A stretch of DNA of 64,000 bases from NCBI GenBank assembly GCA_964577955.1, contig CAZOAZ010000031.1:10542-74541 (forward strand). The letters run 5' to 3'. This document shows, piece by piece, positions 42,831 through 50,313 of the stretch; position 1 is the first letter of the stretch, and every line of letters starts with the position of its first letter. Both the position numbers and the translations under genes were made by a program. The notes under the pieces are model-generated. The model was not told where the DNA came from, made no database searches, and was given only the letters and a program-made list of their open reading frames with translations. This DNA comes from CADEEX01 sp964577955. GTDB lineage: Bacteria > Acidobacteriota > Vicinamibacteria > Vicinamibacterales > CAVVIG01.

Positions 42831-43244
42831 TCAAGGAACGCGCTCGAAGCGCTGCCTGGCGTCCTCGCGCAGCAGCGTCCAGAGCGAGTACGCGCCGAGC
42901 GCGGTGCCGAACGGCAGCAGGACCAGATCGACACAGCCGAGCATCAGCGCCGCCATGCGCGACCAGTGCTGGTAGCGGCGCAGCCGCAAGCCGGTGACGA
43001 CGTGCGCGAGACCCCACAGGAGCGCCAGGATCGCCAGCGCGCCGAATGCGGCGGCGGTGAGATCCGCAGCGAACTGCCCGTTCGCGGTTCGCCCGACCGC
43101 GCGGGTCAGCGCCGCCGCGGCAATGCCGAGCGCGAGCGTCGACGCACCGATGAGCGTCGTGAGCGCGCCGGCCAGGATGAACAGCACGCCGAGAAATTCG
43201 ACGGATGCGGCCGTCGCCTGAGGCTGCGGATCAGCGTGAGACAT
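42831..43244 (-). CDS. Small integral membrane protein
   Basis: A 137-residue protein with four hydrophobic segments (about 15-32, 35-55, 63-82 and 100-120), for example VEFLGVLFILAGALTTLIGA, FGALAILALLWGLAHVVTGL and MLGCVDLVLLPFGTALGAYS. The GVAL... 'WGLAH..TG' and Trp pattern resembles the small four-helix DUF-type proteins common in bacteria, with no assigned role. The ATG at 43244 opens the Mrp-M16-M16 operon. A pair of family A palindromes sits directly upstream. Confidence 0.7.
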   Translation of the reverse strand: MSHADPQPQATAASVEFLGVLFILAGALTTLIGASTLALGIAAAALTRAVGRTANGQFAADLTAAAFGALAILALLWGLAHVVTGLRLRRYQHWSRMAALMLGCVDLVLLPFGTALGAYSLWTLLREDARQRFERVP

Positions 43245-43254
43245 TGCCTCTTTG

Positions 43255-43319
43255 GAATCCGGCTAAAGCCGGATCCCACGATTAGTGGGATCTGTGGGAT
43301 CCGGCTTCAGCCGGATTCG
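43255..43319. repeat. Pair of REP-like palindromes (family A)
   Basis: GAATCCGGCT-aa-AGCCGGATCCCAC, spacer GATTA, then GTGGGATC and GTGGGATCCGGCTTCAGC closing on GGATTC. The GATCCCAC/GTGGGATC parts add a further inverted pair. Located between two minus-strand genes. Confidence 0.8.
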
Positions 43320-43324
43320 CACGT

Positions 43325-43735
43325 TCAAGTCGTCAAGTCCTGTCCGATGGCCACTCGAATTTCGACGCGGACGGGTGGTTCATCGGGCTGACGGATACGG
43401 AAGTGGAGGCGCGCGCCGTGCGCGACGCCAGGCGGTACCGGCACGCGAACCATGTGGCGATCGCGGTTGTCGCCGCTTCCGCCGCAGTCGGCGCAGATCT
43501 CAGCCCAGCTCTCGCCGCGGCCGCCACACGCCGGACAGGCGCCGCGCAAGTGCACGGCGAGCGGCACGACGGCGCCGCAGTGCGCCTGCACCAGCGAGAC
43601 GCGAATCTCGGCGGTGAGCCGATCGGATCGGCCGCGTTCGGCTTCGGTCAGAAATCCGTCGCGCGCGCGCTCGAGACAGCGCGTCGCGGCCGGAAAGTCG
43701 ACCGCCACTTCGTCGCGAAAAGGATCGGTCCTCAC
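43325..43735 (-). CDS. Reduced DnaJ-like protein: half zinc finger plus substrate-domain strand, no J domain
   Basis: A 136-residue protein. Two DnaJ-type zinc repeats, CPACGGRGE and CADCGGSGD (about 70-90), together provide one four-Cys zinc site instead of the usual two. They are followed by RVPVPPGVAHGARLHFRI, which matches the DnaJ C-terminal 'v.IP.G..dG..lri'. A helical N terminus (EVAVDFPAATRCLERARDGF) has no HPD and does not look like a J domain. It would therefore be unable to stimulate DnaK; a client-holding or redox role is possible. GTG start at 43735. Two other small zinc proteins follow within 500 bp. Confidence 0.7.
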   Translation of the reverse strand: MRTDPFRDEVAVDFPAATRCLERARDGFLTEAERGRSDRLTAEIRVSLVQAHCGAVVPLAVHLRGACPACGGRGESWAEICADCGGSGDNRDRHMVRVPVPPGVAHGARLHFRIRQPDEPPVRVEIRVAIGQDLTT

Positions 43736-43751
43736 AGAATAGATGTAGAGT

Positions 43752-43769
43752 CCGACTTCGGTCGGACCT
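43752..43769. repeat. REP-like palindrome (family A)
   Basis: GTCCGAC-ttcg-GTCGGAC, 7-bp stem, between the DnaJ-like gene and the zinc-ribbon gene on the opposite strand. Confidence 0.7.
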
Positions 43770-43843
43770 TGTCAAGACGCGGCGGCGGCAGTATCGTCAC
43801 CCTTGTCTCGCCGAAGCCTCGGCGGCGGATTGCACAGAACGAC

Positions 43844-44011
43844 ATGGCTGAAACGCGAGAATGTCCGTTGTGCGGCGGGGGGATGCGGCTGCGGCGCAGC
43901 GAAACCGACGTCCATATCCCCGGTCACGCGCAGACCACCAAGCGGACCACGATCGAGTGGATCTGCCCCGATTGCGACTACTTCGAAGAAGCCGAGGACG
44001 AGAAGGCGTAG
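43844..44011 (+). CDS. Small zinc-ribbon protein
   Basis: A 55-residue protein. MAETRECPLCGGGMRLRRSE and WICPDCDYFEEAEDEKA give two Cys-x-x-Cys knuckles, a one-site zinc ribbon. A TTKRTTIEWICP segment joins them. Such small ribbons bind DNA, RNA or proteins; no function can be given. The ATG at 43844 begins at the domain. It is on the plus strand and its stop is 4 bp from the stop of the next, convergent zinc-ribbon gene. Confidence 0.75.
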   Translation: MAETRECPLCGGGMRLRRSETDVHIPGHAQTTKRTTIEWICPDCDYFEEAEDEKA

Positions 44012-44015
44012 GCGC

Positions 44016-44237
44016 TCAGCGAGCGCCGATGGTCAGGAGAACTTCCTTGCGGAGGGTGTCTTCGAACTCCTCGAACTTCAACGCCGATTCGCATTCGTCA
44101 CAAAGAACTTCGAGCACGGCCGGACGACTTTCTTCGGAGACTTCCACGCGCCCATCTTCGAGATGGACGACGTGCATTTGCAGCGTCTTGACCTGAAAGT
44201 TCCGGTCGTTGCCGCAATTTGGACAGGTCAACGTCAC
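44016..44237 (-). CDS. Small zinc-ribbon protein, convergent partner
   Basis: A 73-residue protein starting at GTG 44237 with AAAGGGG nine bases upstream. CPNCGNDRNFQV and VLCDECESALKF are two Cys-x-x-Cys knuckles separated by an acidic, His-containing stretch (MHVVHLEDGRVEVSEESR). The acidic end FEEFEDTLRKEVLLTIGAR is probably helical. Longer upstream frame is non-coding shadow. Function unknown; see the finding on the cluster of three zinc proteins. Confidence 0.7.
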   Translation of the reverse strand: MTLTCPNCGNDRNFQVKTLQMHVVHLEDGRVEVSEESRPAVLEVLCDECESALKFEEFEDTLRKEVLLTIGAR

Positions 44238-44534
44238 GAACGATACCCCTTTCGTCTGGCCTCGGCTTGGGAGCGCGGCGGGTGGTGATTCCGGCCGGTC
44301 GCTATCTCGATGGTCAGCGGCAGCGCCGCACCCTCGAAACCTGATTCTATGTAATGGTGGCGCTAGTCGCCAAGGAAAATCAGCCGAAATTCGCCGATCT
44401 GCGCGGAAATGGCCGGAAAACCGCGCAATTTTTGCGATCGGGCGTGACGGCCTTCGGCTTTGCTCAGGCCGTGCCGAGCGCGTCGAGGGCGCAAATCCGT
44501 CAAGCTGAGCCGTCCCGCGACGCCCCATGCGTGA
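44238..44534. other. Gap between zinc-ribbon and AddA-like genes
   Basis: Nearly 300 bp without a credible gene. Apart from the possible plus-strand terminator at 44401-44433 it holds a degraded family E-like stretch (GCTCAGGCCGTGCCGAGC near 44462). No RNA gene could be recognised. Confidence 0.5.
44401..44433 (+). terminator. Possible intrinsic terminator in a gene-poor gap
   Basis: GCGCGG (44401-44406) and CCGCGC (44421-44426) form a 6-bp stem with a 14-base loop, followed by AATTTTT. It points along the plus strand, where no gene ends nearby. An unseen small transcript or chance are both possible. Confidence 0.3.
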
Positions 44535-47405
44535 TCAGCGCAACAAAAATGCGTGCACCGTTCCGCCAGCCGACCAGGTCGCCGTGCCGCCGGACCCCGC
44601 CGTGCTGAGCACGGCTTTCAGCGCCGGCGGGAGCACTTCGCCGAGACCGCCGCGCGTCGGTCTGAAAACCCCGTCTGCGACCGAGGCCGAGAGATACAGC
44701 CGATCCCGGGCCCGCGTGAGTGCGACATACAGCAGCCGCTTGGTCTCTTCGCGATCGCGTGCGACGGCGTCTTCGTCCGCTTCCGACTGATAGTCGGCAA
44801 TCGCCACCGACGGCTCCCCCGCCATCGTCGTGGCGACGCGAATCGGCGCGCGCGAATTGCCGGTGCCGCGATTCATGTTGACGACGAAGACGATCGGAAA
44901 CTCGAGCCCCTTGGCGGCGTGCACGGTCATGAGACTGACCGAGTCTTCGGCATCGATCGCGGCATTCGATTCGTCGCCAACCGCCAACTCGTCGAGATGA
45001 TCGGTCAGCCGCGCGAGCGTGGCATAGCCGCGGTTCTGGAACCGCCGAATCATCGCGCCCAGCTTCTTGAGGTTTTCACGCGACTGGCGATGACGCGCGC
45101 CGCCAAGTTCCCGCGCGTAGCCGGTCTCGGTGAGCACGCGGTGCAGCACGTCGGCCGGCGTCAAGCGATCGACCCACGACAGCCAGACCGGAACTGACGC
45201 CCGGAGCCGATCGAGCGTCTGCCGATCGCCGGCGTCGAACCCGAGCGCCGCACTGGGAGATTCCGGAGCGAGCACCGCCTGCGCCAGCTGCGGAGCGAGG
45301 CTTGCGAGGGCGGCATCGGACAACCTGACGACGCGCGAACGCAGAAACGCCGCGGCCCTGAGGTTCGAAACAGGATCGGCGAGAAAGCGCAGCAGCGCGA
45401 CGGCATCCTGGACCTCGTCCGCGTCGAAAAACCCGAGGCCTTTGTAGACGTACGCGGAAATCTTGCGGCGCTCGAGCGCCTTCTCGAATTCCCGGTGCGC
45501 GTCGCGCGACCGGAACAGGATGGCGATGTCCGCCGGCTGCGCGAGTCGGGCCACGCCGGTTCGGCGATCCCGCACCACGCCGTGTCCAATCAGCCGCTCG
45601 ATCTCCGCGCCGATCCGCTCCGCCGTCGCCGTCATGCTTTCGCCCACGATGATCCCGAGCGCAGGTTCAGAAGCGTGAGGCACCTGGGGTCGGACACCGG
45701 CTGAGAGGTGAGGCACTTGGGGTCGGACACCGGAACGATCACCGGGTGTCTGACCCCAGATCGGGGTGGTCATCCCGAACAAATCAAGTTGCCCGCTCGG
45801 CGGATTGTCTGGCGTCGTGATGGATTCCGATTCCGCCGCAACCGGCTCCGGCTCAATGATCGGAAACCGATCCGTGTCGTCATACCGAAACGCGTCGCGC
45901 CGGTCCGGCGCCTTCTCAATCGCACCGCAGACGTCGTTGACGAAGGCGAGAATTTCCGGCGCGCTCCGGAAGCTGACCGAGATCGCCTGGCGCGGATCGC
46001 CATCGGGGCGCAAGCCTTCGACAAAGGCGCCGGCCTCGTCGAGAACCGCGACCTCGGCGTCGCGGAAACCGTAGATCGACTGCTTGCGGTCGCCGACGAT
46101 GAAGATCGATGGCGAGATCGTATCCTGGGCGGCGCCAAAGCCTTCACCCCAGCTGCGCACCAGCTGCGCCACGAGGTCCCACTGCGCGCGGCTCGTGTCC
46201 TGGAATTCGTCGACGAGGACGTGACGGTAGCGCGCCTCGAGCCGGAACCGCGTCTGGCCAAACTCGTCGAGCTCCTTGAGCAGCTTGACGGCCCGCTCGA
46301 GCACGCCCGAAAAATCCAGCAGCGCGTGCGATTCGAGCGTGCGCTGATAGCGATCGAGCGTCACCGAGAAAATCCGCCACACCCCGCGCGACAGCACGAC
46401 GTTCAGATCCCGACGGAACGCCTTGATGGTGTCCGCGACGGCCGGCGCGATGGCGGCCGCGGCGGTTCGATGGCGCTTCCAGGCCAGATCGGAGACGCAG
46501 TCTTCGGCGCTGAAGCCGGTGCCGGCAAACCGCTCGCCGCGGGCGCGGCCGTCCTGGGTGAGGAAATAGCCGCGCACCCGATCGAGAACGCTGCGCAGCC
46601 AGGCCCGCGCCGGGGGCGGATCCAGATCGAGGGCCGCGGCGCCAGGCGCGAGCCGCTGCAGATCCGCCGCGAGCATCGCAAACTGCGGGTGATGCACGGG
46701 ACCGTCGGCGAGAAACGCGGTCAGTCCGCCCGGCACACTCCCCAACGTTTCGCCGAGCCGCACGGCGGTGTCCCGACACAGAACCGCGGCTGTCAGGTGG
46801 CGCGGACCGCGCGTCAGATACCGGTTCAGCGCCTGCGGCGCGACGAGGCGGCGATCGAGCAGGACGGTCAGTCCGGATCGCAGCCGCCGTTCGCCGAGCT
46901 GCGCGAACACCAGCGCGATATCGTCGTCGTTCGCGGCCAGTCCGCGGCAGATGCGCAGCGCCTGATCCAGCGACTCGGCGATGAGCCGCGGGGCTTCGGT
47001 GTCGTCGGCCAGGCCGAATCCGGGATCGACGTCCGCCTCGAGCGGAAATTCCTTGAGGAGTGAGAGACAGAAAGCGTCGATGGTCGACACGGCGATCTCG
47101 CCCAGCCGATCTTTCAGCTCCTTCCATCGCCCGCGGTCGAATTCGGAGTGCCGGCTCGCTTCGCGCAGCCGCTCGATGATCCGGTCGCGCATTTCAGCCG
47201 CCGCCTTGCGCGTAAACGTGATCGCGAGGATGTGCTGCGGCTCGACGCCGGCGCGAAGGAGGTTGACGTAGCGCTCGACGAGCACACGGGTCTTGCCGGT
47301 GCCGGCCGAGGCCTCGAGCACGACGTTGCGCGCGGGATCGACGGCCGTCACACGAGCCGCACGATCGAGCGCCGCGCGCCTGGCTTCGGATGCGGCGTCA
47401 GACAT
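44535..47405 (-). CDS. UvrD-type helicase of an AddAB/RecBC-like complex
   Basis: A 956-residue superfamily 1 helicase for double-strand break repair. Motif I VVLEASAGTGKTRVLVERYV, Ia AITFTRKAAAEMRDRI, II VLVDEFQDTSRAQWDLV, III VGDRKQSIYGFRDAEV, V VSLMTVHAAKGLEFPIVFVV and VI RLLYVALTRARDRLYLS are all intact. It stops about 40 residues after motif VI, so the C-terminal nuclease domain of AddA is absent and the partner gene supplies the only nuclease. Residues about 544-577 (GQTPGDRSGVRPQVPHLSAG and GVRPQVPHASEP) are coded by a family D repeat. The ATG at 47405 overlaps the upstream gene by 8 bp; the longer frame to 47720 is a shadow. Confidence 0.9.
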   Translation of the reverse strand: MSDAASEARRAALDRAARVTAVDPARNVVLEASAGTGKTRVLVERYVNLLRAGVEPQHILAITFTRKAAAEMRDRIIERLREASRHSEFDRGRWKELKDRLGEIAVSTIDAFCLSLLKEFPLEADVDPGFGLADDTEAPRLIAESLDQALRICRGLAANDDDIALVFAQLGERRLRSGLTVLLDRRLVAPQALNRYLTRGPRHLTAAVLCRDTAVRLGETLGSVPGGLTAFLADGPVHHPQFAMLAADLQRLAPGAAALDLDPPPARAWLRSVLDRVRGYFLTQDGRARGERFAGTGFSAEDCVSDLAWKRHRTAAAAIAPAVADTIKAFRRDLNVVLSRGVWRIFSVTLDRYQRTLESHALLDFSGVLERAVKLLKELDEFGQTRFRLEARYRHVLVDEFQDTSRAQWDLVAQLVRSWGEGFGAAQDTISPSIFIVGDRKQSIYGFRDAEVAVLDEAGAFVEGLRPDGDPRQAISVSFRSAPEILAFVNDVCGAIEKAPDRRDAFRYDDTDRFPIIEPEPVAAESESITTPDNPPSGQLDLFGMTTPIWGQTPGDRSGVRPQVPHLSAGVRPQVPHASEPALGIIVGESMTATAERIGAEIERLIGHGVVRDRRTGVARLAQPADIAILFRSRDAHREFEKALERRKISAYVYKGLGFFDADEVQDAVALLRFLADPVSNLRAAAFLRSRVVRLSDAALASLAPQLAQAVLAPESPSAALGFDAGDRQTLDRLRASVPVWLSWVDRLTPADVLHRVLTETGYARELGGARHRQSRENLKKLGAMIRRFQNRGYATLARLTDHLDELAVGDESNAAIDAEDSVSLMTVHAAKGLEFPIVFVVNMNRGTGNSRAPIRVATTMAGEPSVAIADYQSEADEDAVARDREETKRLLYVALTRARDRLYLSASVADGVFRPTRGGLGEVLPPALKAVLSTAGSGGTATWSAGGTVHAFLLR
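45676..45765. repeat. GGGGTCGGACACC repeats (family D) inside the helicase gene
   Basis: Two direct copies of GAGGCAC(C/T)TGGGGTCGG (45676-45730 region) followed by an inverted copy GGTGTCTGACCCC near 45745-45758. They are in frame, so the helicase ORF runs through them. Confidence 0.8.
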
Positions 47406-50313
47406 CGCCGACATAGTCCTTCCGGCAGACCGCGGCAAACGAACAGGTCTCACACCGGTACACATCGTCCGGGGTTGGCGGGAAGTCGCCGCGCTCGATC
47501 GCGTCGATGGTGTCGGCCAGCCGCTGCTGGGCCTTCGCCAGCACCTCGTCGCGCTGCGCCGGTGAGGTAAAGAGCGGAACGACCCGCTTCGGTCCCTTGA
47601 ACGCGAGGTAAACCGCTTCGCCCAGCGTGAAGCGCTGGCTGCGCTGTGCGAGCTGCTGCTCGGCGCACAGACCGTAAATCGGCAGCTGCAGCGCCTTCGT
47701 CCGATCGGGCGGCCAGCCAAGTTTGTAGTCGATCAATCTGAAGGTGCCGTCCGCCAGAAGATCGAGACGATCGGCCTTGCCCTTGAGCGTGACGGTCCGT
47801 GCACCCTGTTCGGTGGCGATCGACCAGCGGCCGTCGAGTCTGTGCTCGAGCAGCCGCTCCACGACTGGAACCGCGCGTTCAGCCTCCATTCGAAAGACCG
47901 CTTCGCCGAGCCCGGCGGCGGCCGAAGAACCGAGGAGACGCGTCCGCTCGAGCCCCGCTTCCCCGTCCGGCAGCGATCTCAATTCCTCTTCGACAACGGC
48001 GGCGAAGCGCTCGCGCGCGAGGTCCAGGGTGGCGGCGGTAATGGCGCCGTGCCCGTCCGCCTGCCACGCCTTGAAGAACTGCTCGAACACCTGGTGGACC
48101 AGCTGGCCCTGCCGCCGCGGATCCATGACCTCCTCGTCGTCCGGTTCCTCCTCCAGTCGCAATACGTGCTGCGCGTAGAACTTGAACGGACAACCGATGT
48201 AGGTCTCCAGAGCGCTCACCGACCACGGACGACTCGGACGCTCTCCGACCGCGCCGTGAAACCTGGGATCGTCGATCGGGGGACGCGAGTCGCGGAGCGC
48301 TTGCCACGATGCGGTGCCGGGTTCCAGGTGCCGGGTGCCGGGTTCCGCGTTCCGGGTGCCGGGTTCGAGGTGCCGGGTGCCGGGTTCTGTCGAAATCGCT
48401 GAGAGCTTCGCGAGCGGGACTTCGTCGAGCTGAACAGATCTCGTGACGATCGATTCTTCGTCGAGCGAAAACGTCGAGAGCTCGACATGACCAGACGCCG
48501 ACGCGAGCAGATCGAGAAAACGCGCGTCCTCCGCGGCGCGGCGCTCCTGCTCCGAGGGCCAGCCGACCGCCTTCAGCAGCGCCGGCGAATAGAAGATGTT
48601 GCGACGCGGGCGATCGGGCCACTCGTTGTCGATGAGACCGACGATCGTGATGTCCTCGAAATCGCCGTAGCGGGCGGCCTGATCGTCGACGAAATGGACA
48701 CCGTCTTGCCCGGCCGGTTCTTCGGGGAACGTGTAGTCGCCGACGGCGCGTCGCACGGCGCCGGCCAGTTCCTCGACGCCCCACTCGGGGTCGTGATGGG
48801 TGCGGTGAGCGTCCGCCAGCTGGCCGATGATGTCGAGAATGACTGCGCGCCCGCGCTGTTCGCGCGGGCCAAAAGGATCGTCCTCAGCGATCGGACGCAG
48901 GCGCGCGTCGAGGAATGCACGCAGTGCGGTCAGCTGCGCCGACGCGGGCCGCGGCTCGAGAAACGGCGCAAGCGCCGGGATCAGTTCGCGTGCCACGGCG
49001 AGGCCGGCGGCGGCCTCGGGCTCGTCCTTCTGCAGCTTCGGCGTCAGCTGTTCGAACCGCGCTGCGCCGCCGAGGTAGCGGTTCCCGCTCAACGCCCGGT
49101 TGAGCGCGGCAATCGACTCCCGCGTCACCGGGCCGTCCGGTCCGGTGAATGTGAAATGCGGCGAGCGGAGCAGTGCGACCAACGCCTCACGCGAGAAATC
49201 GGTCTCGAGCGCATCGAGAATCAGGTCGAGCGTGGCGGCGACGGGTTCGGCGGCGAGCGGCAGCTCGTCGTAGACGCGATAGGCGATCCCGGCATCACCG
49301 AGCGTCAGCGGCGCGAGATACAAATACGGCAGCGGACGCTTGAACACGACGGCGGTCCGCGACAGCTGCTCGCGGTCGGCGTTCGTCAATCGCGCGGCCA
49401 CGGCCGCGAGTTCGTCTTCGCGGTCGCGATGCGTGAACCAGAGCCGATCGTCCTCCGAAGCTGGACGCCGCAGCATCGGGCGCACGCGCGTGACGGATCC
49501 GACCTTCGCGGTATCGATCTCGTCGAGGCCCGGCCACCAGTTGTGCAGCCGCTCGTGAAAACCGGATGCCAGCAGCCCTTCCGTGCAGACGATGTCGAGT
49601 GATTCGAGGCCGGGAACGCGAGCCAGGAAATCGAAGTCGGCGATGAACAGGCCATTCGGATCGGCGATCCAGTCGGCCACCGTCACGATCACGTGGCGCA
49701 CCATGCGCTCGGACGGCAGCGTCAGCAGCGCAGCCCTGAGTCCGTGTTCGTCGATGGCACCGCTCTGCTGCAGCCGCTGTTCGTAGTCGCGGAACGTCCG
49801 AGCGAGAAATCGCGTTTGCCCGAGCAGCCGCGCCGCGCCGCGGTCGTCGTCATTGCCGCCAAACGCATCGGCCACCAGCGTCTCGAAGCGCTGAATCTGC
49901 TGCGACTGCCGGCGCAGGTAGTCGTAGAAGCCGAGGACCTCGCCGACGAGACCCGGGCGGATCCGGAACGGCAGGTCCTCCAGCGTTGCGGCGGCGGCGG
50001 TCGCGGCGGCCTGCGCAATCGCGTCGCGTTCGTACGCGGTCAGACGCCGCGGCACGTCGGAGAACCGGGCGTGCAGGCGCTCGTAGAACTGATCGCGGGT
50101 CAGGCACAACGGGCCGTCGGACGCAGGCCCCCACATCGAACAACCGCGCACGGCAATCGCCGCGGACAGCACGCGACCGGCGGCGCGGGTCGGGACGATC
50201 ACGACGGGACGACGGCTGCCGCCGCCTTCGGGTCGCGAAAGAACGGTCAGCGTGTGGCGGAACTCGTGAAGGTCGGCGACGCGGACGAGCCGCGTCCGGC
50301 GCGGTGTGATCAC
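47398..50313 (-). CDS. AddB-like nuclease/inactive helicase with Fe-S-type cysteines
   Basis: A 971-residue partner of the helicase. The C-terminal PD-(D/E)xK nuclease is clear: Asp and Lys in LADGTFRLIDYKLGWPPDRT. Cys in ETYIGCPFKFYAQHVL and the last three in YRCETCSFAAVCRKDYV match the four-Cys 4Fe-4S latch that encloses AddB-type nucleases. The N terminus (PVVIVPTRAAGRVLSAAIA) is helicase-like without a clear Walker A. Residues about 638-667 read EPGTRHLEPGTRNAEPG and so on, a family B repeat in frame between the helicase-like and nuclease parts. Start 50313 overlaps the stop of the gene upstream by 4 bp. Confidence 0.88.
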   Translation of the reverse strand: MITPRRTRLVRVADLHEFRHTLTVLSRPEGGGSRRPVVIVPTRAAGRVLSAAIAVRGCSMWGPASDGPLCLTRDQFYERLHARFSDVPRRLTAYERDAIAQAAATAAAATLEDLPFRIRPGLVGEVLGFYDYLRRQSQQIQRFETLVADAFGGNDDDRGAARLLGQTRFLARTFRDYEQRLQQSGAIDEHGLRAALLTLPSERMVRHVIVTVADWIADPNGLFIADFDFLARVPGLESLDIVCTEGLLASGFHERLHNWWPGLDEIDTAKVGSVTRVRPMLRRPASEDDRLWFTHRDREDELAAVAARLTNADREQLSRTAVVFKRPLPYLYLAPLTLGDAGIAYRVYDELPLAAEPVAATLDLILDALETDFSREALVALLRSPHFTFTGPDGPVTRESIAALNRALSGNRYLGGAARFEQLTPKLQKDEPEAAAGLAVARELIPALAPFLEPRPASAQLTALRAFLDARLRPIAEDDPFGPREQRGRAVILDIIGQLADAHRTHHDPEWGVEELAGAVRRAVGDYTFPEEPAGQDGVHFVDDQAARYGDFEDITIVGLIDNEWPDRPRRNIFYSPALLKAVGWPSEQERRAAEDARFLDLLASASGHVELSTFSLDEESIVTRSVQLDEVPLAKLSAISTEPGTRHLEPGTRNAEPGTRHLEPGTASWQALRDSRPPIDDPRFHGAVGERPSRPWSVSALETYIGCPFKFYAQHVLRLEEEPDDEEVMDPRRQGQLVHQVFEQFFKAWQADGHGAITAATLDLARERFAAVVEEELRSLPDGEAGLERTRLLGSSAAAGLGEAVFRMEAERAVPVVERLLEHRLDGRWSIATEQGARTVTLKGKADRLDLLADGTFRLIDYKLGWPPDRTKALQLPIYGLCAEQQLAQRSQRFTLGEAVYLAFKGPKRVVPLFTSPAQRDEVLAKAQQRLADTIDAIERGDFPPTPDDVYRCETCSFAAVCRKDYVGDV
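48311..48400. repeat. GGTGCCGGGTTCC tandem repeat (family B) inside the AddB-like gene
   Basis: Seven to eight tandem units (GGTGCCGGGTTCC, GGTGCCGGGTGCC, GCGTTCC and similar). Unit lengths keep the frame open and encode repeated EPGTRHL. Confidence 0.85.
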
